The position numbers and the translations under genes are program-made. Shown one piece after another: positions 1 through 10,203 of a stretch of 64,000 nt of DNA; the stretch's first letter is position 1; every line of letters starts with the position of its first letter. The stretch comes from Gonapodya prolifera JEL478 (taxonomy: Eukaryota; Monoblepharomycota; Monoblepharidomycetes; Monoblepharidales; Gonapodyaceae), in NCBI GenBank assembly GCA_001574975.1, contig KQ965742.1, forward strand, positions 253,696-317,695, written 5' to 3'. The notes beneath the pieces are model-generated. The model was not told the DNA's origin. It worked only from the letters and a program-made list of their open reading frames with translations, and ran no database searches.

Positions 1-524
1 CCGAGTATTCTCCCTCCGTGTTTTCGCGGATGATGTAGAAATCAATGTTGGGATATCGAGACTTGACACCGTCAAGTGACTTAATCTGGGAAAGGGAAGC
101 GAAAATGTCGAAATCGCGGCGGAAGGTTACGTTGAGAGAAGTGTGACCGTAACGCTCCGTGGGAGTGTACAGAATGCCTTATGTAGCATTGGATGTGTAA
201 ATGACAGCACGAAACGAAACAGAACCTTTCCACACCTTTCAGTCCCACTTTGTTCCGCCTCAGGCTGTCTGTGGCCTGCTTCAGAAGTGCGTCGTCCTGT
301 TTGTACCCAGATATGTCATACTGCTCGAACTGCACAGGAACTTTCGCTGCATTGAAGATGTCCTTGACGGAGGCACACACTTCCTGTCCGATACCGTCAC
401 CAGGAACCAATGTGACGGTAGTGACTCCACCGTATGTGGTTTGCCCAGATTCTGCCTGTCGCGAGGAACCACAACCGTTCAAGGTGGGAAAAGGGTTATG
501 TGAAAGGGCATTCGCATTCCACAT
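1..524 (-). CDS. IDH1: NAD-dependent isocitrate dehydrogenase subunit 1, 5' part
   Basis: Regulatory-type subunit of the mitochondrial NAD-isocitrate dehydrogenase, which converts isocitrate to 2-oxoglutarate in the TCA cycle. Seen: the nucleotide-fold start TVTLVPGDGIGQEV, then DSLRRNKVGLKG, an intron of about 50 bases (GT near 228, AG near 178), then GILYTPTERYGHTSLN and, at the left edge, FYIIRENTEGEY. This order matches the IDH1 family. The gene runs off the left end, so only about the first 150 residues are here. The first exon, holding the mitochondrial leader, is not resolved. The nearest upstream Met in this frame is at 524, but an acceptor near 467 suggests a separate leader exon at about 540-610. 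Assignment to subunit 1 rather than 2 is likely, not proven. Confidence 0.88.
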
Positions 525-639
525 TCGAACTTACAGCGTCGGACGGGATCACAACTGCGTTCCGGTTGGGGGAGCCGTGAAAACATCGTGCAAGGGAGGG
601 CTATGGCGAGACATGAGTCAAGGCAGTTGACTTTGGGAT

Positions 640-1391
640 CGTCAACTCACAAGTGGCACACTTCGTCCCGCAGCAGCGGACCCTAATACTGAAGAAACTC
701 GTGGGATCGACCGTAGGTGGATTGCCCTTGAAGCCATTTCTCTAAAGTGGGCATGAAGAGGCAAGGAGAAAAGGGTTTGGGGGCGAAAGCCGCCCACGAA
801 TGATGCCAAGAGACAATGAAAGCGATGCATGTTGCAATTGATTTGAAAGATTGATGTTTGAGGAATAGTTGTGAAGAAAACATGAACGTAGATGTGAGAC
901 AAGGGACGATCATGAATGAGACAGGGTTATCCGTCATGAACGGGACCGCGAGCCAGCTCCTTAACGCACCAAACAAGATCCGCTTGCGATCGAGTGCTAC
1001 AAACAGCCTGGTGGTCCTTGTGGACTTCGGTGTGATAACAACAGAAGACAACCCCCTGTGTGCAATGATAGCCCGAGAAATGTATGTACATTTATTTCCT
1101 CTCCCTCCCCTCTCTTTGATTGGGCTTCACATAATCTGCTCCATTAACCTACAATTGTTCGTAAAAAGTCGCTACGCTGCTCTCTAATCAAAAAAGTATT
1201 TTGAATTTCCCGCCTCTCTGCCCCCCCGCGGAGGTAATAGTGTGACCACTTTGTATTTACACCGTTCCGATTGTCCCTCAGAAGTAGTAGGAAGGGGAAA
1301 GGGTGACTTGGACGGTGAGGACTTTTGGAGTGTATGCCAGTTAAGTGTCCTGAAGTTCAATTCCGCGACCATGTTCGTCATTTTTTGCATG
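640..1391. other. Stretch without a recognised gene
   Basis: About 750 bases lie between the IDH1 start and the 3' end of the Yippee gene. Open stretches exist on both strands (for example 858-1187 plus and 683-1051 minus) but none resembles a known family or shows convincing splice-linked continuation. The stretch probably holds the IDH1 promoter and the Yippee 3' UTR. Confidence 0.4.
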
Positions 1392-1967
1392 TTACGAGAC
1401 TTCACAGAGAAGTGCGCGCTCCAGAACTGATTCCGAAAGCGGGCGGTCATCAAACAAGCACGACTCATGTTAAGACCCTCGGCTTACTGAATTTTCCTTC
1501 CTTGTACTTTTGCGAGGACTCATATGCCTTTTCATACTTCCAACCAACAACTGTAGAGATAACCTGCGAATGAGCCCGTGCGTTCAACGCGCTCGGTCTA
1601 CCCCGGAGAAACGCACCAGCACCACATTGAGCGCAACCAATGTCCCTAACTATGTGCAGTCCTGTCGTCATATTGCGTTCCTCTGCAGTGCCTTCGACCA
1701 CATTTACGCAGCGGTGAAAGAGCCAAGCTCTCCCATGGTGCCCCTGGAACGTCTGATACATGCGTTGCATTTTGCAAAATGGTAACAAGGGTGGTTATTA
1801 TATTCATGCCTGAAGTATTCAACCCACATGTTTAGCGCGCATACCTTAGAAACGATATTTTCATGTGTTGAGAGGTGCGTACCACACAAGTTGCATCCGA
1901 ATACCCGAACTGGTGACGATGAATCAGAGTCACTCGAGTCCAGAAAAAGTCGATATATTTGCCCCAT
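1392..1967 (-). CDS. Yippee-like zinc-binding protein
   Basis: Small zinc-binding protein of the Yippee/Moh1/YPEL family; these fold like the thalidomide-binding domain of cereblon. Moh1 is a component of the GID ubiquitin ligase system in yeast (family knowledge). Seen in order on the minus strand: an Asp/Ser-rich start from Met at 1967; first CxxC in [20 protein letters not shown]; an intron; [20 protein letters not shown]; second CxxC in [11 protein letters not shown]; an intron; [20 protein letters not shown]; an intron with GTAAGC donor; and a short last exon giving [11 protein letters not shown] then stop at 1392. All family hallmarks (two CxxC knuckles, HGRAx[15 protein letters not shown]) are present. 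The last intron sits exactly where the reading frame would otherwise leave the family consensus, which supports the model. Four exons. Confidence 0.9.
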
Positions 1968-2340
1968 TGATTATACCGGAAGGAAACTCTCGAATCGGGT
2001 GGTAAATTCCTGAATTATATGCACACTTTAGGAACCTCACACCCGCAAGACCAGCCAAGCAAGTCAGGACGTACTTGCTAGATTCCACAGTAGCGCGCAA
2101 CCGATTCCGCGCTTGTCGAACAGATGCAAGCAGATGTGAAGCTCGTGAGCTCGTGTGGCCTTCCGTAGACTTCTCGATTCACGAACTGCTTTTCCGCTCT
2201 AGAATACCGTCGCTACAAGAGCACTGTGAGGGTTCCAAGTAAAAGCAATGGAAAAGCTTGGAGGATTCTTGGTCTTGTGTCACGCGACCCCGACCAGCTC
2301 TTGTGGCACAGATGCCTCGGAGGTTTGTTAAAGCACGATA

Positions 2341-2512
2341 CTGAAGTCTGACAATTTACGGTTCTGACTTTGACCCAATGAAGTCTGACATTATAGTACT
2401 GAAGTCTGACCTTACTAAATTGAAGTCTGACCCGCCACACTGAAGTCTGACCCGCACCCTGAAGACTGACTTTCAAACACTGAAGTCTGACTTTAATGGG
2501 TCAAAATCTGAC
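2341..2512 (+). repeat. Left subterminal repeat array, CTGAAGTCTGAC, ~20 bp period
   Basis: Direct repeats of a 12-bp motif separated by about 8 unconserved bases. The spacing is close to two helical turns, so all copies face the same side of the DNA. Such arrays in transposon ends serve as transposase binding sites. Confidence 0.8.
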
Positions 2513-3242
2513 AACGAGCTCAGGAGAAAAGCGCTACAGTGTGGCGGGTTATGGCCATTGTCGGTATGGTAAAATATAGTGTCAGTGTAGAGTGCTGTTA
2601 TCCCAATTCCCACAGGCTATTCCTTTGAGCCCTCCCAGCATCAGTGTGGGTGTGACCCGGCAAGTCACTTTATGTTACGAAAAAATAATGCTGTACACGC
2701 ACACGTAGTGTATGTCAGGTCCCAATACAAACCAGCGCGTGCTCCAACACCCCAGTTGATCAGTATAACAGTCGCACAGTCGCTTCGCCAATAAGCTTAC
2801 TTCTACTCTACTCTGCGCCCTTCTCTCTACACTGTACACTGAAGAGCTTCTGTGGTTTTGCTTGCAGAAGTTAAACAGCTGGTGTTCGTTCAAGTACATA
2901 ATCTCCTTCTCCACGATTTTCGTACTGTCGCGGTATTGACATTCCCGCGAGGGACTGGGACACTAACTGAAGGGCCCTACGCGGATGGCTGGGGCGCCGA
3001 TAGGATGAGATACGCCGTGTGCGTTCACCGAGGAAAGGGCGCCCTGCGACACGCCAATACTTAAGCCGTAGTCTTTAGTCGAAGATAAGCTCTATCACAC
3101 AATACACTGATATCTTCGCCTATTCGATCACTAGCCCCACTCGTCAGTGACGGTACCGTCACAGTACAAACTAGTTCGCGAAACATTTTGGAACAATGCT
3201 ACAATAAAATACCGCTGTTCTCCGCATTTCTTGGATACGGAG

Positions 3243-3361
3243 GTCAGACTTCAGTGTGCGTCGGTCAGAGTTCAGTGTCCGGAAGTCAGACTTCAGGGTG
3301 GCCGGTCAGACTTCAGTGGGTTGAGGTCAGACTTCAGGGAAAGAGTCAAGCCAGACTTCAG
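3243..3361 (-). repeat. Right subterminal repeat array, GTCAGACTTCAG, ~20 bp period
   Basis: Six copies in the orientation opposite to the left array, at 3243, 3264, 3285, 3305, 3326 and 3350. One copy carries GAGTT in place of GACTT and the outermost is GCCAGACTTCAG. Confidence 0.8.
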
Positions 3362-3430
3362 TATTTTCGTTTGCCAAATGATCCCAAACTTTGGATTTAT
3401 TTTAGTTTCAATGGGCGGTAAATTAAAATC

Positions 3431-5074
3431 TCAAAGCTTAGTCTTGCGCTCCGGAAGTGCTTGCATTGGCAGCTGTGCAGTGTGAATTTTAGAGGAAGGC
3501 AGGAGTTGAAAGGAAGGCGTTCTCACTTGATATTTTCCGGCTGGCGCGGGTTCGCTTTGAATGAGCTTTTCACCAAGAGCCACAAATACCTTTCCGTGAA
3601 TGCTATCATCCAAGATTACCTACGCGTGTGTATGTGAGCATAATTATAGCCCTCATGTTGAGGGAATGAAAAGGCTCTTACCTGTATGTAGTGGCTGACC
3701 ATCAAATGCATCGGTATCCACCCTCCTAATTGACGTATTACGCGGCCCCACCATTTATCGTTCAGCGCATCCTCGGGACTCTTGAATCTTCGCTGTACAC
3801 GGCTTTGTCATTGCATTTTGCTTCCATAACAGCGAAATCATTTACAAACCGCAAATGCATCCTAATGACGGTGTGTGAAATCATCGAGTTTAGTCGGACG
3901 AAAACCAGCATGCACTGTGCATCTCCTACCGTAAATACAGCACCTATGCTGCAAGGCAACGAACATCAAAGGGTCGTCAGAGAAACGATGTGCGACTATC
4001 AGCGCACCTGATGGTGTTCATACGACAGCAGTTGGCCACCGCCCTGTTCTCGCTTCGTTGCAAGAGTGCTGGAAACAACAGGCATCTTACGTTAGAATGT
4101 TTTGGCAATAATGCCACTTGGGTACAGGGGGATACGCACCGTCTACAGTTTGCGTCGCAAAGTGCAGAGCGCTTTTGCTGACTCCGTACGACAGGTCCTG
4201 GTGGAGACCAAAGCCGGCTGTGGATCCAGAATTTATGACGACACCACGAAAGAGCCGCTTTGCCCAGTGTGACATAGCGAGTCGTGAAAGATACTGGGAT
4301 CACGTGAGGTTACACAAAGGGATGGGAACTTCCACATGGTGCGTACAATAGGCCCAATGTAATCCGCATGTAAAGTGTTGATCCAATTGTCCGTTTCGTC
4401 TTCAACTGTGAACCTGGTGTCAGTGCCCATGACTAGGTATTGCATTTTACCTAACAATTGTTCTCACTTTCTTGCGTAAATGGTTTGGAGCCAAATCCTG
4501 CATTATTGATCAACACTGACATTCCAGGAAGCGGGATAATTCTGCTTGGATGTTATAGGGAGAAGTCCACTTTGAAACATACCATCGTAACCTCCGAAAC
4601 TTGATATGGCGAAGTCATGAAGAGCTTTCACATCACGCAAGTTGGCCATATCAGTGGCTGCGAAAACCACTTCTGTGGAGTACCTTTATGAAGTGTGAAA
4701 GAAGTGTCAACGAAGCCACCGAATTTCACGTAAATTCTCACTTCGCTTTAAGCTCTGAGAGCATTTTATCTCCATTTTCTTTGTTTCGGTTTGCAAGGAC
4801 AAGCTTCGCTCCCATGGAAGCCAACTTGTCTGCGATCTACATTCGATGGACGTTCAAGGAAGATTCATATACAACACGCAAATCTTTCGCGTACCCCCGC
4901 CCCGATCCCTTAGATATAGTTGGTAGGTGTTTTATCGCGCACAGGTAGAGTCGTGGTGGACATTTCAACCGGCACAGGTTTGAGGTTCGAGGTTTGTCGG
5001 CGGCGACAAACACAAGCAAGACTCGAACCTGACGATGCTCCCGTCAAAATGATCCTTGTGCCTTCGATTTTCAT
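3431..5074 (-). CDS. Short-chain dehydrogenase/reductase
   Basis: NAD(P)-dependent oxidoreductase of the classical SDR family; the substrate cannot be read from sequence. Seen across several exons: start MKIEGTRIILTGASSG (Rossmann TGxxxG region), then ADKLASMGAKLVLANRNKEN, FAATDMANLRDVKALHDFAI, MSVLINNAGFGSKPFTQE (NNAG motif), NWINTLHADYIGPIVRTM, and VVINSGSTAGFGLHQDL followed by the catalytic YGVSK (YxxxK). The carboxy part is less certain: segments around 3,700 (DAFDGQPLHTG) and 3,431-3,620 (HGKVFVALGEKL, then a basic end and stop at 3431) fit by position and splice sites only. The intron after ASSG and the 3' exons need transcript support. Confidence 0.7.
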
Positions 5075-5342
5075 GTCGTTCAAATGCGAGAGCGACCGTG
5101 AACTTCTTAGACAGGGGAACTCGGAACTTAGGAATTGATCGGAATCGTCTCTCCGATTGACCGCAGCTGTCGTCCATTGATTTGTGTTACGTATCAGATG
5201 GGCCTCATCATTTCTATTTTTCGAAGTGGTTCCTACTCTACTAAATTTTGCCTTTAGCTTGCACACCTACACCCACCCACCTACAACGGGCAATGGACGC
5301 TTTATTGGTTGTCCACACAAATCATTAGCAACTAACGAGCAC

Positions 5343-7480
5343 TCACTCAACGTATTCCACTCCTTCAGCCTCTTTCATTTTGCATGCACTTTCCAAGATG
5401 GCCTCAACACGGTCTTTGAGGCCAGTTTTTGCCCTCCCAAATCCGACCAAATCGGCAATCACGGGGGGTGGCGGTTCAACCTTGGAGCCGTACGGGCCAA
5501 GTCGGGATGTAGAGAGGAATGGAGTCGAAGATTTCGAGGGCAATGGGCGCACAGGTGTGGTAGCTGTGTTCGGGTCTTTCTCAGCACTGATGTTGGGGAA
5601 TGAACCCCAGTGCTTGAGGAACCTTACCAACCGTCATCCGAATGTATTACGCCTCTTGAAACGAATGAGAGCATTAAAACCCACCAGTCTACCACCTCCG
5701 TTTTTGTCGGCGCGAGGTCTCCCAGCCCCTTTACGTACCCTTTCACAACGTTCTCCACATCCTCTTCCTTCGGAAAGGCAGTCACAAATCGATGAGGATA
5801 TTCGAAATACGTGCGGTCATTCTTGAGGACGACATCGTTGTATGTCTTCTCGCGACTCTTCATATCCTCAACGGTGGCAAAGTAGGTGCGCCTGATGTAC
5901 GGTAGCTTGATAGTACTCATAGATTCGAGCGGGGGTTTCCAGTTCGGTGTGTTGTCCTTTCTAATGAGAACTGCGGAGACTCCTTCGTGAAGATCGGGAG
6001 AATTGTTTTTCAAATCCTGTGAACGAAGCAGGTACATTGTGTTTTTACGATGTAGGCAGGATGTTGTTATCGACTCATCGTTCCTTACCACAAACTCTTG
6101 ACAAAGACGGAACTCCATCTTGAAAACGTTGGCGACATCCATGACTTTCCCCCTGCGAATCTGTTGGAGTGTAACCTTCATCGCAGTTGGTGACATCTTG
6201 GTGAGGTAGTCCAATGTTTCCTTGGCAAATGGGCTCTGTGAGAGCAAGTATGTGGTGAGTGAATAGAGTCACAACTTTCGCTCTAAAACCCACCTCCTCT
6301 TTCTCCAGAGCCTTGATGACATCTTCAGCGTCTTCCTTGCCTCCAAAGCAGCGGTCGATAACTTCGCGATTTGCACCGGCAAGGGCCCAAGAATTCCACT
6401 TCTCTTTCGAAGGTGGTTCGGCAACAAACTCTTCCACAGCTTGCTGGACAGCGAGTAAGTTCTTAGTCGGCAGTTGCGATAAGCGCTCAATAAGCGCCGG
6501 GATGCGAGCATGAGGAATGTAGTGAGTGGCGATGCCGGCGAGCCTGAAAAGAGCGACGTTGTGCCTTGACTCAATTGCATGTGTGGGGCGAACAAACTCA
6601 CAGCACTTCTTCCCCCTTCAGCCTTCGCCCAGTGAGCCCTAAGTACGCCCCAAGCTCACCGTCGAGGCGTGAGAGGAAAAAGGCACCACCGACATCCGGG
6701 AAGAACCCTATCGCGGTTTCTGGCATTGCGAAAAGGGTGCGCTCGGTGGCAATACGAATGGGTGCGTGTACTGACAAGCCAACTCCACCGCCCACTGGGA
6801 AAGCCAAGATATATGAGAAAGGTTAAGATTCGATACCCAAAGCACGGATTGTGACCCACGTACTCGTGATACCATCCATGATGCTGACAAAAGGGGTGTC
6901 TAGTGTCGCAATCATATGATCTAGTTTGTATTCTTCGTCGAAAAAGGACAAAGCAGATTGAAAGTCTCCCTTTTCAGCGTCTATAGCCACATCTACGGGA
7001 CGACGAAAAGATGAGCTTCAGGAACAGTCTCCAAAGACTTGACACACGCACTCTTAATGTCACCACCGGCACAAAAAGCACGGACTTCGGGGCTATGAGT
7101 CAAGATAATGGAGCTTATATTCTCAAGTTTATCCCAGCCCTGTCGACGGAACGTGAAAGAGCATCAGTAATGGTCTGATTTCTTGACGAAGGAGAAGTTC
7201 ACGCATATCCCACTCCAGATTTCAACTCCGGGAGAAGCATCATATAAACGGCTCTCCATCCACCTCCCACGATTCGGTCCGTAGAATCCATGGGTAAGAA
7301 GATGTCGAAACCTACCTCCAAAGCCGCCGCCATATCAAGGCACATACTGGTGGATAGCGCATTCAGAGCCTTTGGCCTATTAAGAACAAGAAGGCGAGCA
7401 TTGTTTAGGTGCTTCCGGACAACTTCAGGTTCAGTCGGTCCGACTGATTGTGGGCCCGGAGTGGTGGGAGCAGACGACAT
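5343..7480 (-). CDS. 3-hydroxyisobutyryl-CoA hydrolase-like protein (crotonase fold)
   Basis: Member of the HIBCH/Ehd3 branch of the enoyl-CoA hydratase superfamily. HIBCH hydrolyses 3-hydroxyisobutyryl-CoA in mitochondrial valine breakdown; fungal relatives are also found as a mitoribosome subunit (mS47). Seen: [17 protein letters not shown] in exon 1, [20 protein letters not shown], the diagnostic [20 protein letters not shown] (Glu and Asp present), [13 protein letters not shown], then [20 protein letters not shown] and [20 protein letters not shown]. Introns interrupt the gene at least five times. The carboxy end appears extended, with a Pro/Ser-rich linker and [20 protein letters not shown] before the stop at 5343. 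That part rests on an uncertain splice near 5600. Start at 7480 is the first Met of the frame; no clear targeting peptide precedes [12 protein letters not shown]. Confidence 0.85.
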
Positions 7481-7923
7481 CTATGGGCATGATGAAAAGG
7501 CGACAATTCAAGGAATTGTTTCGGAATGAAACAGTGTCGCGTCATTGGTTCCAGAATGCCGTTGACGGAGAGTTCGCAACATACCTCTCTTATCGATGGC
7601 AAGGATGCCGATTGCACGCTCGCAGAAATAGTGGACGATCTCTTTGGCACTCGCGCTGTCTTGGATGTGCCCAGTTTTCTCCTTCCTGGAGGCGATGCGG
7701 AGAAACTGAACGGATTTGAGTCAGAAGCGATTCGGACAGGAGCAGCACTTGAGGCAGAAGCGAGCGCAGTGGCGCGGGCGCGGGCGATGGAGCCAAATAT
7801 CACGCAGCTGCTTCTCCTGCTTGCTTGCATTGGAGGCCCGATGTCGGGGATTCCGCGATCGAGTGATTGTATGCACCCAATCAAGGCATCGTCATGCTCC
7901 TGATTGTATGACGATTGGGACAA
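7405..7923. other. Overlapping long ORFs of uncertain strand upstream of the hydrolase
   Basis: A 172-codon frame on the minus strand (7405-7923, Ser/Ala/Arg-rich) and a 125-codon frame on the plus strand (7526-7903, with IVDDLFGTRAVLDVPSFL and a run of five Leu) cover the same bases. Neither resembles a known family. The minus frame overlaps the first 75 bases of the hydrolase gene out of frame. One could be a real small gene or an upstream exon; sequence alone does not decide. Confidence 0.25.
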
Positions 7924-7984
7924 AACTTAATCGAGAATACAAACTAGACATAAAATTAAATACTTATTCGTAAAGATACTTTGA

Positions 7985-9843
7985 TTAAGCTCTGTTGTTC
8001 CGGCCATCGTGAGGTGCTCCGTCTCCGTCTCTCCCAGGTCGCGATACAGTGATTTCCTCGAGATTATACTCCGGCGGATTTTCGGTGGGATGTCCATTTT
8101 CCACCGTCGCAGTCACAGGTCCAGTGGTCGCTGCGTGTGTTGAATGTGGATTGGGTGGACTTGAGTACTGTGGTGGTCCATCGTCATGTGGATAATTTTG
8201 ACCAACACTTCCGCGGACCTCGAAAATCCTTGTCCCTTGACTTAGCCAACCAAACCAACCCCAACCCATATTGCGTACAGGCTCATCGCGTGGTTGCCGG
8301 CTTGTTGCGCCAATCGCCTTTCGCCATCCAGTCTGGGACCCCGCATGACCACGGTGAACACGCCACAGAGATCCTGCATCATCTTCCACACGGTGTAGAG
8401 GAGGGGGTGATGAGTCGTCCACATCACGGGATCTGTGTGGATGAGCTGTGGCGACAGCTGGGGGGAGCGCCGGCTCGTCAGCGTTGGCTAAGAGTGCACC
8501 GCTACTTCCCAGTAATGCAGGTTGCGAAAATACGCGATTATACTGTGGAGGAAGGGTGTCGGAGGGGTGACTCTGCGGCTGGGTGAATCGAACACAGACA
8601 GACTTGCCAATGCAAGGTAGGTGGGACGGATTTTAGACGTTAACATCATTCATGAAAAGGCACCGCATCTCTGAGCTCATCAAACTTACGATGTAAGGTG
8701 GGGTCAGCACCTTGATGTTGAAATAACTGAACATGCCACGATTCAGAGTCTCATCAACGCGAAGGAACCATTCCATGCCATAGGGGTTGTCGGCACGATT
8801 GAAAAATTCTAAAAGAGTTTTGACGGATGCCGGGAACTGCAGTCGTTGTGGGAAGGAAGGGTGTCAAGACCTGAAGCACCCAAACTTGATGCGTTTCCGT
8901 CCCTTTGAGACCTACCCGGATATTGGAGACTCGGAACTGTATGAGCCACAGAATACTTGCCCCCACAATTGAGGACGCGAGCATGACATTAACTTGGGTC
9001 CATTATAAGTCTGGAAGCCATGGAAATCGTCCGCAACGACTGAAACCTACCTACGATCGTGGACGCGGAGACGGTTGATCTCACCGCGAACACACTAAAC
9101 GTGAGCGCAAGCAGAGGACACATGACAATGTAGAAGAACGGGTACCTAGCGTCATCCAAGGCTCAGTTGGGGCTTGCCAAAAGAATGTTTAGCACTACTC
9201 ACCACGGCTGAAAGAGCGTGAATGACGAGCTCCGCTTATTGAGTAAGTGTATTCGTGCTTTATAAGGTGCCACGTCCATCTAACAATGAGAATTGAATGA
9301 TACCGACTTGGAGAACATTGTTTAAGGTCCCACCGGTCCATTCAATGCAACTGGCATGTCATCATTGAGCCACAGACAGCGACTATTCACTTCGGAAAGA
9401 AAGTATGATGTATTGGGAGCACCAGTGGGCGTCGTAAATCCGCTTCACAACGAAAAGAAGTGACCAGATTTAGACATACTGAAGTGACATCCGGATTCAA
9501 CCTATGGTACGGGTTGGAGTCATGGTAAAACCACTGTATCAAGAGACGATCGCAATTTACGTTTTATGGTCGCGGGGATGCTCACCTCCACTCGATATGG
9601 AATCTAACGTCACCAATAGCGTTTCCAGATCATCCGATGTTCGAAACGAAGAACAGCAAGTGCGGAGAATGAGGTTGACCAGCGAATGATGCACCGTATT
9701 TTGCGACTCACCTCAATCCAATCTTCCTCTGCGCGAAACGGTCTCACCAACGTCTGTATGTGGTCTGCAGGGTGGAAAAGCGGTAGAGAAGAGTCGAAGG
9801 AGCCTCCCCGCTGCAATGGGGTTGCCATTGGAGGTGCGTGCAA
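7985..9843 (-). CDS. Spliced membrane protein of unknown function
   Basis: Not recognised. A chain of minus-strand segments bounded by plausible GT-AG sites reads as one gene: start MHAPPMATPLQRGGSFDSSL at 9843; around 9,320-9,430 the segment NTSYFLSEVNSRCLWLNDDM, extracellular in look; YKARIHLLNKRSSSFTLFQP; a hydrophobic segment YPFFYIVMCPLLALTFSVFA; a second, LASSIVGASILWLIQFRV; then LEFFNRADNPYGMEWFLRVD; and a long Pro/Ser/Thr-rich hydrophilic tail that includes PPEYNLEEITVSRPGRDGDG and stops at 7985. The outline is two or more membrane spans with a long, probably cytosolic, tail containing PPxY-like motifs (PPQY, PPEY). In other fungal membrane proteins such motifs bind Nedd4/Rsp5-type ubiquitin ligases. 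Exon borders are tentative. Confidence 0.45.
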
Positions 9844-10203
9844 CAGCGGATAATCTTATTCACCATTTGGGTATTGCCACTGTGCGCACAGCAGTAACAT
9901 CATGCCAGTTCTGCAACCAAAGCGAAATTATCCAATGGAAATATCAAGAAGCGGTTAAAGAAAACTAATAAATTGGGAAGCTTTTTGGCATTACATGTTT
10001 CAAAAATGAAAACATATAAGCAACGACAATCGATGTCAAAAGATCGAAAGACTCACTTGGGTGTGAGTTTGTGAGAGTTGGGACTCGCGCGGCTGGGCTT
10101 CCATAATCACGAGGTTCACTCATCTGTCCAAGTGGATCCACACTACAGTTTTTGACCATCGACAGCAGCGAGGCCAGGCAGCTCTGTACCCCGGAAACTT
10201 TCC

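Larger units (their letters stand above)
2337..3364. mobile_element. Non-autonomous DNA element with phased inverted subterminal repeats
   Basis: About nine copies of CTGAAGTCTGAC, some degenerate, lie at 2341-2512 with starts about 20 bp apart (2341, ~2359, 2378, 2399, 2420, 2440, 2459, 2480, 2501). Six copies in reverse orientation (GTCAGACTTCAG) lie at 3243-3361 with similar 20-24 bp spacing. The outer edges match as ATACTGAAGTCTG in both orientations. Roughly 730 bp without a convincing gene lies between. Arrays of short inverted subterminal repeats are typical of several cut-and-paste DNA transposon superfamilies, so a deletion derivative mobilised in trans is the best reading. No transposase is seen, and target duplications were not identified with confidence. 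The superfamily cannot be named from this copy. Confidence 0.6.

Noticed and set aside
2341-2512. CRISPR-like array of 12-bp repeats
   Set aside because: Repeats are too short and spacers only about 8 bases; an inverted copy of the array lies 730 bp away, as in a transposon, and the genome is eukaryotic.
5010-5040. tRNA T-arm-like sequence on the minus strand (GGTTCGAGTC)
   Set aside because: No T-stem pairing; it lies in an intron of the short-chain dehydrogenase.
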